NCBI GenBank assembly: GCA_015179045.1
Contig: WHUZ01000028.1
Location: forward strand, 593,270 to 657,269
Source of the DNA: Kalaharituber pfeilii
Taxonomy: Eukaryota > Ascomycota > Pezizomycetes > Pezizales > Pezizaceae
Length of the DNA stretch: 64,000 nt
Direction of reading: 5' to 3'
In this document: positions 10,180 through 21,779 of the stretch, piece after piece
Numbering within the stretch: the stretch's first letter is position 1
Layout: each line of letters begins with the position of its first letter
Program-made: the position numbers and the translations under genes
The notes under the pieces: model-generated
Databases searched by the model: none
Told to the model about the DNA's origin: nothing
What the model saw: the letters and a program-made list of their open reading frames with translations, nothing else

Positions 10180-11030
10180 CAGTGTTCCCAACGCGCCCGG
10201 CATGGTGTTTCTCACGGGGCCAACCGATTCGTGAACATCTGGCCTAGCAGCGAACATGAATGTACCTCTATGTACCTATATGCTCACTTATACTTCAAAG
10301 TAAGAGTGATCTATCATACAGCTACCCTAGCAACTTCTGCAGTCTGCCATGCCTCTATGCAGTCATCTATGTACAAACAATGGTACTATATAAATAACGG
10401 AGGAATCCGGATATCTCTACCTAAGAAGGTAACACCCTAAAATTTCGCTTAAAGCAAGAAGAATGCTAGAAGTATATTTAGTAATTTTGTTATTGTTATT
10501 CTATTAATAATGATTTACTTATGATAACAAATCTATATTCCTAACTATAGCAATCTTAGAGGCGCAGCAAATCTTTAATTATGTTATCTTTATTATCTTC
10601 TAGTATGTGGATAAGAAGTAGCAACTTGCGAGCCATATCAGTAACTCATCACCGATAGCAACTTTTAAGTGGTAACTTGTAAGTGGCAACCTGTCAGTGG
10701 CAATAGGGCTGTGCAAGCACACAATAACTGGCTTGTCAATTATTCTTGGTAGCAGAACGTTTCTCTATACTCATTACTAGTAGTACGTAGAGGTACCTAG
10801 TGGTACTTGTAATAAAATAGTGTTCCCGAGTGGGCCAGGCCCATTCGTGAATCGGCCAGCCCATCGATGAATTGGCCCATTCGCGACTGGGCCCGCCTGG
10901 TTCGCAAACCGCAATGTTCGTCGGTGGGCCAGAACATTGCTCTTTGTACTCGAGATCTCAATTATAAATAGGTCTCAAACTTTCTCCTGTGCGTAGGTTG
11001 AACTTTAACCAATTGACTTTGTCCTTCCTC
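10180..11030. other. Degenerate transposon debris, no gene seen
   Basis: A second CAGTGTTCCCAACG hAT-type end starts at 10180 and interrupts the hAT-II transposase relic; its partner end was not found. Bases 10620-10710 contain imperfect repeats of AGTGGCAACTTGT. Bases 10780-10940 match the right part of the hAT-II elements (GTACCTAGTGGTACTTGTAAT, GGGCCAGGCCCATTC). The site CCCATTCGTGAATCGG at about 10848 is the empty target of the LTR found in units 2 and 3. No coding sequence is supported. Confidence 0.5.
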
Positions 11031-12570
11031 CAACAGAAGGTTGGACGAGCATCTACACCGACGGTAGCAAGATAGAGGGAAGAGTGGGCGCAGGCGTATA
11101 CACAAGCACGAGCAGGATGTCAACGTACGTGGAAGCAAAGGCCACGGTCAACGACGCGGAGAGGCCAGGACAACACGGGGAGACAGGGACGTAGCCATAA
11201 TGTAGGTAAAGGGACACAAAGGACTACCAGGTAACGTGGAGGCAGACAAGGCAGCCAAGATCGGTACATGCCTACAATACCAAGACGAGACAGTCACGGA
11301 ACCCGGGATACGACAAACAGCGAAAGCCAACCGAGCCGAGGAGAGGAACCGCCTAGGGCTGAGCTATCGACCACGACAGAGGCTGGGGCACTGCGTACGC
11401 ATGCTGGCCAGACTTTTAGGCGGCAAGGGCTTACGAGCCTGGAGATTCAGGGTAGGCAAATCCGATGGTCCGGAATGCCGCTGGTGCGGGGAACGGGAAG
11501 AGACCACAGCGCACCTACTGGACGAATGCCGGACATAGAAAAGGATATGGCCAGGGGAAAGACATTTTTTTTTTTTTTTTTATATCAATACTCGCATGCC
11601 GCCCTATGGGCTATGGCGAGGGTTTATTAAAACGAAAAGGAACTAAAAACAGCCGATAAGTACATGTAGTGCCCGCGGTGCTCGTACATGATGCGGGTGA
11701 ACTGTCAATACGGGATGGGGTGTCCTTCACCTCCGTCCTCTATCCCATTCGTATTGTCCTGCTCGAAGCCATCTTTTTCCCAGTCTCACCCTGTCTACTT
11801 TCGATGCCTCCTCCAAGTACACCACCACCGAGCTTGTCTTTTTTCCCTCCTCTATCAAAGTTGTCTTCTTCCTCAGCCATCGAATCCCCGTGATCTTTCC
11901 TAGGTCCTGGTTGGCTGCCTCCATCCATCGTCGGACGTTCCCGAGGTCTTTCCTCAGGGCTATCCCGTGGACTACGATGCCGGTCTTTGGGGTGTTGGCA
12001 TCGGGAGTGGTTGGAGGTGGGGATTTGGCTTTGGGGATGTGGGGGGGTTTTTTCTTAGGCGTGGGCTCTGGGGTGGGAGTCGGCTTGGGTGTGGGGGTCG
12101 GCGGTGTCTGTCTTGGGGTAGTTGCAGGCACGCTGCCTGCGTTAGTCTGTGGGGTGTTCACCGGGGGTGCGAAGGCTATCTTCTCTGCCTCCTTATCGCT
12201 CAACTGGCGCTTGAGGGCATATGTGTCTTGGCTGGATGGTATTTTGCCCTTGCGCTTCTTGTTCCTGTTCCCGGTTGGCATCGGAGTGGCGGCGAGACAG
12301 GACATAACCAGACCTCCGAAGGGGAGTGAGGGAGACAGCGATCCGCTCTTGACACGGATAGGGCGAATGGAGGAGGAGAAACTGGGATTCTTCATAGTTC
12401 CTAATTTTAGTACTGTCCTATTTCCGGGGGGGGGGGCGGCATAAGGGGACAATTTTCTTTCACACTCTCAATCTGTGTCTTAAATCTTCCTATTTCTTTC
12501 ATTTGTACCTAATCTCGCCATAGCTCCCAGAGTGGCACGCGAGTAATGATATTAAAAAACAAAAAAAATA
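11030..12570 (+). mobile_element. 5'-truncated LINE ORF2 3' end, interrupted by an ORF1-type insertion
   Basis: It starts in RNase H (GWTSIYTDGSKIEGR), with an internal deletion at about 11160 that removes the second acidic motif. It continues through EADKAAK, the linker RPRQRLGHCVRMLA and the Cys/His motif CRWCGEREETTAHLLDEC. After the minus-strand insertion 11565-12294 it resumes at 12300 (ITRPPKGSEGDSDPLL...MEEEKLGFF). It ends in tail CTCGCCATAGCTCCC and an A-rich run near 12570. Close relatives lie at 21780 and 35160. The protein is disrupted. Confidence 0.75.
11565..12294 (-). mobile_element. ORF1-only (half-LINE) insertion
   Basis: A poly(T)/tail at 11565-11625 marks the 3' end, so the element reads on the minus strand. 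The ORF1 frame runs to a stop at 11727 (open to 12452, but element sequence only to about 12294). It contains NKKRKGKIPSSQD, KRQLSDKEAEKIA, a repeated Pro-Thr linker, GIVVHGIALRKDLGNVRRW and YEWDRGRR. It is flanked by a short AGACA repeat (11560-11564 and 12295-12299). The unit-3 LINE at about 35825 shows the uninterrupted site. Confidence 0.8.
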
Positions 12571-12834
12571 TGACTGGAGTAACTAATACGATGGGAGAAT
12601 GCATGAGGAGCAGTGGTGGGGTCACATAACCCCCCAATCTACCAGCCTTAGCCTATTACGATAGGAAAAGCATGTGAAGGTGAGCCCCACTATCATAGTT
12701 CCTGATTTGTCTTCCGTCATTAATCCTTGCCCATACACTAGTACTCTAAGGAGACATTTGATATTCTGTTGATCGTGGCACCAACCAAAATTGAGAATTT
12801 TGAACCCTGTCTCGGTAGTCTGGATGTGTTTGCT
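12571..12834 (+). other. Non-coding spacer with a fragment resembling the fold-back pogo arm
   Basis: Bases 12586-12610 (TACGATGGGAGAATGCATGA) also occur in the arms of the fold-back pogo element (about 1129-1150). The rest is shared with 36160-36413 in unit 3. I see no gene here. Confidence 0.4.
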
Positions 12835-12847
12835 ACTGTACTAGAGT

Positions 12848-13542
12848 TCGCCAACGGGGAACCCACCCACGAAGGCGCATCACAGATGGTCAGAGAATGC
12901 TGGAAGGCGAGAGCCAGAAGGGGTGACCTAGACGTGGCAGTGCTGTGGGTAAAAGGCTACAGAGGAGTCTAAGGAAACACAAAAACCGACAAAGCCGCCA
13001 AAATCGGCGCCCACCTCCAATACCAAGATGAAACGGTCGCCGAGGCAGGCATGCGACAACTATCAAGATCACGGAGGGCCATGGAGAGGAACAGGCTGGA
13101 CCTCAACTACAGACCACTTCAACGACTGGGAAGAAGGGTTTCGACACTGGCGGGCATACTAGGAGGCAAAGGCCTAAGACGATGGAGATACGGAATTGGT
13201 AAAGCAGACAGCCCGGAGTGCCGGTGGTGCGGCGAGGAGGAGGAGACCACCACCCACGTACTTGCTCGGTGCAAGGCTTGGAAGAAGAAGTGGCCCGGAG
13301 GAGAGGCGGACCTGCTCAGGCCCCCGAAAAGCGACCCGAAGGACAAAGACACACTGGTGGACATTTCTAGAGTGGGCGGGGCGATAAACAGACGGACCGG
13401 AACAGCTGTTCTTTCTTCTCATTTTCTGTTTTTTCTTTTTCTATTCTACTTCCTAATCTCATGCAATTAACCTCGCCATAGCCCCTAGGGCGGCATGCGA
13501 GTGATGACGAGTGATGATATAAAAAAGAATAAAAAAAAAAAG
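12848..13542 (+). mobile_element. 5'-truncated LINE ORF2 3' end
   Basis: The 13-bp duplication ACTGTACTAGAGT (12835-12847 and 13543-13555) brackets the element. It encodes the second half of RNase H (VLWVKGYRG, then K-TDKAAK), the linker RPLQRLGRRVSTLAG and the Cys/His motif CRWCGEEEETTTHVLARC. The 3' tail CCTCGCCATAGCCCC and A-run follow. One stop (TAA at about 12970) breaks the frame. The same insertion is in unit 3 (36427-37159), so it is older than that duplication. Confidence 0.85.
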
Positions 13543-13984
13543 ACTGTACTAGAGTGTGTCCTTGGTGACCAGCTCTCAATCTCCATTTCTTATTGTTCAG
13601 ATGTGAAGTTCAGATGCTGGCTTGGACTAGAGAATATCTCTAGTTTTTGAATTCAAATTGGATTTCAGTTGAATGAAGTTACCAAAGCTGGTGCAGTGAT
13701 AATGTGCCCTTTTGGCAATCCTCTTGTCCGAAAGAGTCACTAGCAAAAATATCATTCTATTCAAATAGTTTCATTTGTTACCTTTATTTGTGACTCGTAA
13801 GCAACCCTTAATTGAGCTTTGACGAATTCTGGATACAAAGAAAATCAAAGAAATAAAGATGCGATAAGTACCCCACCTGTTACTTCTTACTTCTTCTTCC
13901 TGCAATCCACCTACCTCAACAGCTCCATCAACTCAGCCTCCCATTAGATTGAAAAGGAAGCAGCAAGTAGGAACTCAGAGATAG

Positions 13985-14058
13985 TAGTGAGCGGCACGAG
14001 CTAGCTCGAGCCGAGCTGGAGGGTGAGCTCGAGCCAGCTCGTGAGTAAGTGAGCACTA
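13985..14058. mobile_element. Minimal 74-bp hAT-I derivative
   Basis: TAGTGAGCGGCACGAGCTAG to AAGTGAGCACTA with the perfect 8-bp duplication AGAGATAG (13977-13984 and 14059-14066). Only the terminal and subterminal GAGCTCGAGCC repeats remain. The empty site is in unit 3 near 37590. The right end is imperfect (GTGAGCACTA instead of CCGCTCACTA). Confidence 0.8.
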
Positions 14059-14192
14059 AGAGATAGGTTGAGCCTGTAAAAGAGCAAGGAAAATGTATCG
14101 AGGAATAGAAATAAGCTGCTGAGGAAGAAAGCAGTAGGTACAGCTCAGTATACTATTAAGAGACATTATGGGGGAGTTTACAAGTACATTAT

Positions 14193-14726
14193 TGTCACAG
14201 CCTACCTACGCACGCATATGCATCGATATCATCCTTTTCCGCAGCCGACAAGTCAAGCCGAGCCGACGTGCCAAGCCGGAAGGTGAGACCTTACTAATAG
14301 CCGACTCGGAAAGGCTTGACAAGCCGTCCCGGTCCGGTTGATTAGCCCTCTGACAGCTCATTGATATGCCTTCCAATATTAGCATCACTATTGCCGCTCT
14401 TGCATGTCGGATTCTCTTTCTCATATCGTTATAGTCCTGTATTCCTTTCTATGTCTATTTCCAAGCATATAAGGGCCCCAGGTCCGCCTCTGTAGATAGC
14501 TCTTCTTCTCCTTGTCCGTTGTCTGGTTGATTAATAGACCCGCCTTGTTTCTCATACTCCTCCGCCGCTGCCATTACCATAGTCCGTGACCCCTAGCCGC
14601 TGAACCGCCGCAGCCGCCGCCACCGCCGCCATAGTCCTCGACCCATAGCCGCCGCCCCGCCGCTGATACCCAAGCTGACCGTACCCCTTGGCAAGACCTC
14701 CGCCCAAGACCCCCGTCGACGTTACA
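14193..14726 (+). mobile_element. Possible solo LTR
   Basis: Sequence TGTCACAGCC...GACGTTACA has TG/CA ends, a TATA-like CATATAAGG at about 14469 and a CCG-repeat-rich 3' part (14580-14680). The left flank matches 23400-23420, while the right flank matches 28185-28230. No 5-bp duplication is visible, so a recombination or deletion accompanies it. The assignment rests on ends and composition only. Confidence 0.4.
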
Positions 14727-15589
14727 TTCTATATCTATATAGTACTGAGATAAAACCATTTTGAATTCAACTCGGGCCTCCTCTCTTATTGCCCAATAGA
14801 ATTCTATACTTTGTAGCTATGACCTCCACAAGTGGCTGATGATCAGCACTTTTAATAAAACTGTACAAATCTCTGTCAACTTGAGTAAGTCATCCCATCA
14901 AACTAATCAAAATAAAGACAGCTTGACTTCTATGATATTCTCCTGAATGAAGAATAAATCTATCTTAAAACTACCTCCTCACCTTCACCCCTTTACAACT
15001 CCGCAACTTGACAATGCAATTTATGCAAAGGTAAGAGTCACTTTTATTCCATTAGCACTGCTATATTAATACTGAAAAAATTATAGGTTATTGGGTTGTA
15101 CTCTACTAAACTTGCTACTTGAGGAACTTGAATGCTATGGTGGATAGCCTAATAGGTAAGTGAGAATTGTAAGGGCGATGCTGGGATCAGTAGGCGAAGG
15201 CACGATCGCGGGTGCTACGAGACAGCAGGGACAGAGCGGGATAAGGTGGAAGAGAGGATGAGCGTACGTTGACCAGTGGAGACTACATACAGGCGGGTAG
15301 AAGAGGTATATATAGACGAGAGAGAGTGAACAGAAGTAGCAGGTACGAGTATTGCATGAACTTGGGCATGACGACATAGAAGAAGACAGATGGAAATAGA
15401 AACATACATGACGACATAGAAGAGTGCTTGTAGAATGCTGTAGAATGATGTGGAATGATGTAGAGCTATGGCGAGCATTCTGTGGTTCGGGTCGATCACT
15501 GCATGGTGGTTACCAAGAACTAATCCCTGTTATTTCCTATTGCGGCATGACGAGAATGCACTATACGATTCAGTGTATGGTTCAGCAAG

Positions 15590-15775
15590 CAATTCATTAT
15601 GTGAGCTAACTAGCAGCTTAGCAGATGAGTTAGAAAGTTCAACAAACAAGTTCAGCATGTAGTTCTACAAGCAATTCAGCAAGCGATTCGGTAGGGGATT
15701 CAGCAGGCACTTTAGCGGGGGATTCAGCAGGTCATTCAGTGGTCGATTCAGCAAGTGATTCAGCGAGTTGTAGTT
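15590..15775 (+). repeat. Degenerate minisatellite (GATTCAGCARG unit)
   Basis: At least eight imperfect copies of a 14-18 bp word, such as GCAATTCAGCAAGCGATTCG, GGGGATTCAGCAGG and CGATTCAGCAAGTGATTCAG. Confidence 0.7.
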
Positions 15776-16033
15776 GATGGGTGGGCAACTGGAAAGTTGG
15801 AAGTTCAGAAGAGATAGTGAGCATAGTGGTGGGATTTTAGTTAGAGTGGTTGATTAGATAAAGTTGACAGATATAGTTGTTATAAATACTGCAGCGGAGG
15901 GATGCGAGTATCCAGACCGGAATGTGATATCTAAGGATAGTAGAGACCAATTTTAAAGGTGCGGGTCTTGATAATACAGTGCTATCCTTCGGTGTTAAGT
16001 GGACACCTCTATCAGTTTTTCTCCTCTTGATGT

Positions 16034-16112
16034 CACCCCCACAGGGCGCATCACCCTAGGCGCGTCACCTCCCTAGTGCGTCACTTCCCTAGGTGCGCCA
16101 CCTCCCCTAGCA
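16034..16112 (+). repeat. Short tandem repeat GCGYRTCACCTCCCTAG
   Basis: Four imperfect copies of a 17-19 bp unit: GCGCATCACCCTAG, GCGCGTCACCTCCCTAG, TGCGTCACTTCCCTAG, TGCGCCACCTCCCCTAG. Confidence 0.75.
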
Positions 16113-16310
16113 GTTGTACGGCGAAGCGAGTGGGGTCCCACAGTGAGCATGTGTGCAAGCGGCTGAGAACGTATGTTCAAACTCACCAGAAAAAGTCCTC
16201 GCGGTCGGGAGCGTACAATTTGCTACTCCGTGACAACACTAATCACAGTCGCGAGTGTCGCGTCAGCTCCTACCGCACGCTCTGCCCCCATTGCGAGCGT
16301 AGCGAGCGGG

Positions 16311-16362
16311 CATTCTCTAGTTATCAGTATTCGCATGCCGCCCATAAGCTATGGCGAGGTCG
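16311..16362 (-). repeat. Family-1 tail relic without poly(T)
   Basis: TATTCGCATGCCGCCCATAAGCTATGGCGAGG is the reverse complement of the family-1 tail. Unit 2 (28930-28940) lacks it. Confidence 0.6.
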
Positions 16363-16920
16363 GGGGAGGATCATTCATGAGTCACTTTCTTCTTCTACTG
16401 TGTGGAGTGCACGAAGGGGAAGCGGACCACGACCCAGAGGATCAGTGCTTTTCTTGGCATGTTTTCCTCGAGGTACGGGGGATTGCCAAGGAATTTTTCA
16501 ACCGCTTGCTTTGCAAATTCCGACAGCACTTCTTCAGCTACTGGATCACCATGGGATGGGCACAGAAGTGCACTAGAGCCCCCGGAGGTACCACAATGTC
16601 AGTTTTAAAGCAATGGTCGCATTCTGCCAGGGTAATTTTACCTCTACACGACAAGCAGCAGTAGTGATACACATCTCAAAGAGCAGCACCTTGTGCTTCC
16701 TGAGGAAAAAGGCTACTGTGGATTGGATTATAGATCTCGATTGACCGAGGCTTTCCGCCGTGAGTTGATATGGCAGCTTTTCAAATCAAACAAATATTAC
16801 AAGCACAAGCAGGGGATAGAGCATTAGGACGGATGGCAAGCATTGGATTTTTATAAAGTACAGCTTTATACTCTAGATGGGGCAGTTTTCGCATAGTCTA
16901 AAGGATGGACAAGTCAAGTA

Positions 16921-17243
16921 CTAGACAGCAAAATAAGTATTTGGGGGATAATGCATATTATGCGCTATGCGGTATTTGGCGGAAACTAGCATATTTTCGT
17001 ATGCTTGGCAGTAAAGAATAGCGTGTAAAAGTCCAAATTCATTATGTCAGCTGTCCAAATTTCATCACGTCAGCTGTCCAAATACTTTCTTACATAATGA
17101 ATTTGGACACCCTATCACGAAATTGGGACTGTCTTATGGCTATCACCAGCCAAGCATACAAAAATATGCTAGTTTCTGCCGAATACTGCATGGCACATAA
17201 ATATGCATTTGTCCCCTGTCCAAATACTTATGTTTCTGTCTAG
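16921..17243. mobile_element. TA-target MITE (CTAGACAG ends), second copy
   Basis: 323 bp, CTAGACAGCAAAATAAG to CTTATGTTTCTGTCTAG, flanked by TA (16919-16920 and 17244-17245). The empty site is at 1396-1397 in unit 1. It differs from the copy at 1564-1881 by a small deletion after TATTTGG. Confidence 0.85.
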
Positions 17244-19418
17244 TATTAGATATAGAGTATCTTAAACCCTTCTCCGAGTCTCTTACCGGTCCAACAAATC
17301 TACAGAGTCCGAAAATGAGCAGAACGAGACCCTGGAGACGAACGTGGTACTAGTAGCAACCCCTGCGTTATCGATAACGCCCGCCCCCCTGCCGCCCCCG
17401 ACACCACCACACGGACCAGCCTCGCCTTAGCTCATAGGGCGGCACGGGAGTAATGACATAAAAAAAAACAAAAAAACACACAGACCACAATCACTCCGCG
17501 CACGCCACCAACTCCTACATCCCCCTCTCGCACCATTAATGTATCTATAGTAAGTGGAGAGAGTAGGAATAGGCGGGTATTGTGGTAAGAGAAGAGATAA
17601 CTATATTTCTCTATCAAATAGAATTTAGTGACCCGCCTCTTCGTCGTGATCCGCTTCCGTTTCGCGTACAATATCAGTTATATTATTTAGAAAACAATTG
17701 TTTTTTTTTTCTCCATTGGGGAAGAAAGTAGGTTTAAGTCGCTCTCTATCAACCCTTCTATTCCGCAGCTGCGTAAGAGCTAAGTGAGTCTATTAGAAAA
17801 TGCCCGCAATATGGTAGAGTATATGATGCTAGTTTAGTTCCCTCCTCTACTCTCTCATTGGCTTCTATCCAACTAACCCGTTGCCATTGTCGATGTATGT
17901 CTCAAATATCAACAGACTCTTGCAAGTATGAAGCTGCCAGTTACCGCCTTCCTCCCGGGTGACCTTTAATCACGAGGTATGTTTGTGTAACTCCAGTGAT
18001 ACCAGGAACCACAATAAATGTCACTCTTTGCTGGCTGTGAGTTGTCATATTGGTGGCGGCTTGCCGCGAAACGGTTTTTCAGACTAGCCACGCTATCGCG
18101 ATCGTAGCAATCGTACAGATAGCATTACTGTAGTTGGCCAGCCAGAAGGGGGGGGCTGGGCACCAGTGCAAGTAGTCAACTTGTAGAGTACATGAAATGG
18201 TTGTCACACATACGCATATGCACAACGCTTCCAGCAGTCAAGGTTATAATTTCGCATTCACATAGAAACCACCGTAGAGCCTAGTATTTTGGAATCTCTG
18301 ACTGCACGCTGCTAACTACTTATGTAAGTAGAGTACTTAAACTCTATTTTTGGAGCCCATCATGGGACGGCAGTGGATCTACATGTACGTGTTTACCGTT
18401 GTCTGGTTGGCACGACGAATGGTTGGTTAGTAACTGATCCGGATCCTCGGGTCCTGGCGAACGCTACCTTTCTTGGCAGCACCAATGCGCACTCAAGGCA
18501 TTGACATACTTCGAAATCCATAACTCTTGGTTCAATTTCGGAATTTGCAGCTGCATTTTGTAGAGGCGAATTGTAGTATCATGGGGTGCAATCCTAGGGA
18601 TATTCGTGTTCAATTATAGAAAACCTAATCTTAGATCGACTGTGCTCTTCTCGCATGAAGGTACTGTTCTGTGCTAATAGAAAGACTGGGATTAAATAGA
18701 CTAACCTGCTAAGTAATTCGGAGTTTTAATTTGGTCAAGATCCTCTAATACTAGGACATGTCGCGTCTCGCCGAGATACGAGAACATGTCTCACGAGTCC
18801 AAGGGCTCGTCAAGTAGACTGGTCCAGGGGTACAGCTAAACCCCCTAAATTGAGACACGCAGCCGAGTCAGGAGTCCATGCAATGTGCTCTACTTTCAAC
18901 CTGGGATTTGCAATTGGGCTCTCCAAGTCTAGCTGTTGTACTGAGACAGCGTGTTTGCAACCCTGTAATAGTTCAGTGCAGATTGTTCGATACGCCAATT
19001 GACCTCGTATGAGTTGGCACGGATTTGCAATGACTACGATAGTCTATTATGGAAGGGTTTATGGCAGTGGATGTTATATATGTCCTTCAGGTTCCCTCAG
19101 TATTAGAACTAAAACATTACCTCTCCACTGCCACTCACTGTGTTTCTCCATCAATACACTTTCTCTCCTCGTCGCTACTCGCCGCAACTTGCCGCTTCGT
19201 TCTGCTACGCTTGACCTCGTTCAACGAAGGAGAGATAAATACCGTTGGGGCTTTGCTTTGCCTGCTTCGTTACCAGACTCACGTCGGACAGCCAACAGGC
19301 AATTGATCAATTCATGACCGGTATGCTACGTTCACTGAGTATGTTTACCAATCACCTGAATAATCTATAATAGACTGTGTGGCTCCGAATGCTAACAGAA
19401 TTGTTGCTTTGATTAGGA

Positions 19419-19893
19419 ATGATTCGAACTGTGGCAGCAATTGGAGTGTTGTCACTTGCTGGCCAGGTCTTGTCACTGTCATTGGGTCAGTCATGGGATG
19501 TGACATTATACGAGCACGTGGGCTATCAAGGTCGGGTATATACAAAATCAGGGTCAGGTGGTGAGTTCCGTAGGTGGAAAAGCAGTGTTTTTTGGTGTTT
19601 AATAACGCTTTGTTATAGTTACACTACTTTCATCTTGTGAAAATTTGCCGCCGAACTTTACGAATATAGCCAGTAGTATGAAATGGGTCACTACCGGACT
19701 CCTCACTACCGGACTGCTAAAGTGTTCCCTGACTCTGTATCCGACGTACGATTGCAAGAAAACTAAATTTGACCTGAGGTTCACTGATAGCGTAAACATA
19801 CCTAGTTTTTTAGCATTTCCGTATGGTGCCACGGACACTTTCAATGACAAGGCCAAGTCATTTTCTGTGTCATGTCTTAATGTGGATATTTAA
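19419..19893 (+). CDS. Secreted beta/gamma-crystallin-like protein, copy 2
   Basis: Exon 1 is 19419-19560, the intron 19561-19618 (GTGAGTTCC...TTAATAAC...TTATAG, 58 bp) and exon 2 19619-19893; the product is 138 residues. Residues 1-20 (MIRTVAAIGVLSLAGQVLS) form a clear signal peptide, so secretion is expected. The mature part has two Greek-key motifs: SWDVTLYEHVGYQGRVYTKS followed by NIASSMKW, then SLTLYPTYDC followed by FNDKAKSFSVSC. Such [ND]-x-A-[SR]-S strands are typical of beta/gamma-crystallin folds. There are four cysteines. A second GT-AG interval (GTATGTTTACC...GCTAAC...GATTAG, about 19337-19416) upstream suggests a 5' leader intron. The role is unknown. Confidence 0.75.
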
Positions 19894-20266
19894 CTTAAAT
19901 TTGGATTAAGCGATAAAGCTTACTTTATTTTTCATTTTTCATTTTCGTGTATTGTTTTCTTGCTTGCATCCTTCCCCTATGACGTATGACATGATGAGAA
20001 GTGATATGGAGCTTGGTTGCTGCTGTGAGTCTGGATTTGGTAGTTTCAGAGGATTTGATTATTTTCTGCGGTTTGTTACTTTCTTTCGGAGGGAACAGAT
20101 TTCTCGGTGGGCTACATGGGGGTTTATATCTATAATGTGTCGGAGAGGAGCACTCCACTCAGAAATGGAATTATCTAATTGGGTATTGCTTACAGATGCC
20201 CCGGGTTTCAGGATATATGTTTTTCTCGGCCGGCAGAACCCAAGCGGTATTTCTTAATCTTCCTTT

Positions 20267-20475
20267 CAGTGTTCCCAACGGACCGGCTATGCCAGGCCAA
20301 GGGTATGGACTGGCCGGCCTGGGCCATAGAAATCTAGGCCTGCGCCGGCCATTCAGGCCAGCTGACAGCCTGCGGTTATTCACGCTGCAACAGTGAGTTT
20401 AATTAGATCTAAATTCAGAACATGGTTAAACTACTAGTAGTACATAGAGGTACCTAGTGGTACTTGTAATAAATA
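20267..20475. mobile_element. hAT family II internally deleted copy (left part)
   Basis: It starts CAGTGTTCCCAACGGACCGG, has the GGCC-rich region and ends near GTGGTACTTGTAATAAATA. Compared with unit 1, the whole transposase has been lost. A TA-target MITE (20476-21124) is inserted directly after it. Confidence 0.55.
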
Positions 20476-21124
20476 CAGTCTACCCTTGCTATAACGAAAA
20501 CCAAAAATCTAGCACTTTTTTTTTGTTATAGCAAGGTTTCGTTATATAATATTGTGGCAAGATTAGTCATGTCCTTGGCAGCTGAATTTAGAAGCCCGAG
20601 TACCTAAGGAAATGGCAACAGATTTTAACTCTGTGATTTTCCTCCTCATGGAAATAACCGGAGAAGGAAAAAATGAATACAAAATTGAGAGTACAGAAGT
20701 ATTGATTAGGTACTATGCAGATGCAAAAATTAATCATGTTGAAGCAAAATTAGCTACAAAGCCGAACCTCAAGTTAGAAAAGCAGCAACTATGCAAAACG
20801 AAGACTGGAGCTGCATGTCACAATGAATCCGGTACAATCCAAGCACAGTAGAATTGGGCCAAAAACTAACTAGAGAGTTTCTAGTTGTGCAATTGGGTGG
20901 TTCTTTATTAGTCATGCATTCAACTAGCCATTTTTTCGTTATAGCAAGAATTATTTGTATGTAGACAGAAATAACTTTAACCCAATCTAATTTTTGTTTC
21001 GTTATTTTGTGGATTTTCATTATAGCAAGAGGTGTTTGAGTGTGAACGGATTAATGGCTCCGTTCAATTTTCGGTATAGCAAGGTTTTCGCTATAGCGAG
21101 TTTCGTTATAGCAAGGGTAGACTG
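20476..21124. mobile_element. Pogo-like TA-target element, CAGTCTACCCTTGCTATAACG ends
   Basis: Inverted repeats CAGTCTACCCTTGCTATAAC...GTTATAGCAAGGGTAGACTG with target TA at 20474-20475 and 21125-21126. Empty sites lie near 10824 and 32739. Internal copies of the word GTTATAGCAAG recur near both ends, probably as transposase binding sites. A 79-codon frame at 20612-20851 (start MATDFNSVIFLLMEITG) is not recognised. A related element is at 44171-44846. Confidence 0.8.
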
Positions 21125-21153
21125 TAGTGCTCCCGAGTGGGCCAGGCCCATTC

Positions 21154-21586
21154 TGTTACGGTTTCTACGATGATGTAGTAAATATGAGGGTGTAACTTAG
21201 GACAACGCTTGGTGCTTGACCCTTCGACAGGGCAGCTCTAGCTGGCCCTTCTTATAGTCAATCCTGCGTGCCTTCCTTCTATTGTCTCTCTATGCTATGA
21301 AATCACGATGTTCTATCTATGGGCATCCCTCAGCCACTGCCTCGCCTCATCTAGAGGTCAATCTGGTGGCTCTGCTCCTGGAGGTCCGTTCAGTGGCTCT
21401 GCTCCTGGAGGTCCATTCGGTGGCTGGCACTATGCTATGATCATGCCGTCAGATCCTTGCAATACACATCTGTGCCCGACCCATGTTTCATTACCAGACT
21501 GTAGCTATCGGTTGATCAGGCCGAATTGTCACTAGCAGCTTTACAGGTCAATGGATGGATATCCCCTTCCCGGGTAGGCCCTGACA
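21154..21586 (+). mobile_element. Solo LTR, TGTTACGG...CTGACA
   Basis: 433 bp. It is flanked by CATTC on the left (21149-21153) and CATTG on the right (21587-21591), a 5-bp duplication with one change. The uninterrupted site is at about 10848. It contains tandem copies of GGCTCTGCTCCTGGAGGTCC (21368-21420). A second copy in unit 3 (32766-35057) is interrupted by the fold-back pogo element. The internal region is absent, so the superfamily is unknown. Confidence 0.8.
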
Positions 21587-21779
21587 CATTGGTGAATCGG
21601 CCAGCCCATCGACGAATTGGCCGATTCGCGACTGGGCCTGGCCGGTTCGCGAACCCAATGTTCGTCGGTGGGCCAGAACATTTCTCTTTGTACTCGAGAT
21701 CTCAATTATAAATAGGTCTCGAACTTCCTCCTGTGCGTAGGTTGATCTTTAATCAATTGACCTTGTCCTTCCTCCAACA

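Larger units (their letters stand above)
14727..16130. other. Non-coding stretch, partly shared with unit 2
   Basis: Bases 14730-15040 are shared with 28185-28755 and hold no clear ORF. Bases 15041-16139 are absent from unit 2 at the matching point (28756) and so form an insertion or the complement of a deletion. I cannot identify ends with confidence. It contains the minisatellite-like repeats listed separately. No gene is supported. Confidence 0.4.
16733..20473 (+). repeat. Tandem segmental array, unit 2 (gene-bearing part)
   Basis: Paralogous to 1211-7324 and the other units. It is the shortest version, because it lacks the unit-1 hAT-I, fold-back, Tc1-like and LTR insertions, and it supplies most of the empty sites. 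It carries its own TA MITE at 16921-17243 and an old family-1 tail at 17422-17480. The 17244-19418 stretch holds no gene apart from these. Confidence 0.85.

Noticed and set aside
11890..12444. 184-codon plus-strand frame rich in Gly/Val
   Set aside because: It is the antisense of the Pro/Thr linker of the half-LINE ORF1 on the minus strand, so a composition shadow.
14574..14759. Gly/Arg-rich frame (minus strand)
   Set aside because: Produced by a CCG-repeat patch in a probable LTR; no other coding evidence.
20612..20851. 79-codon frame as a host gene
   Set aside because: It lies wholly inside a TA-target element, has no recognised domain and has no counterpart in the related element at 44171.
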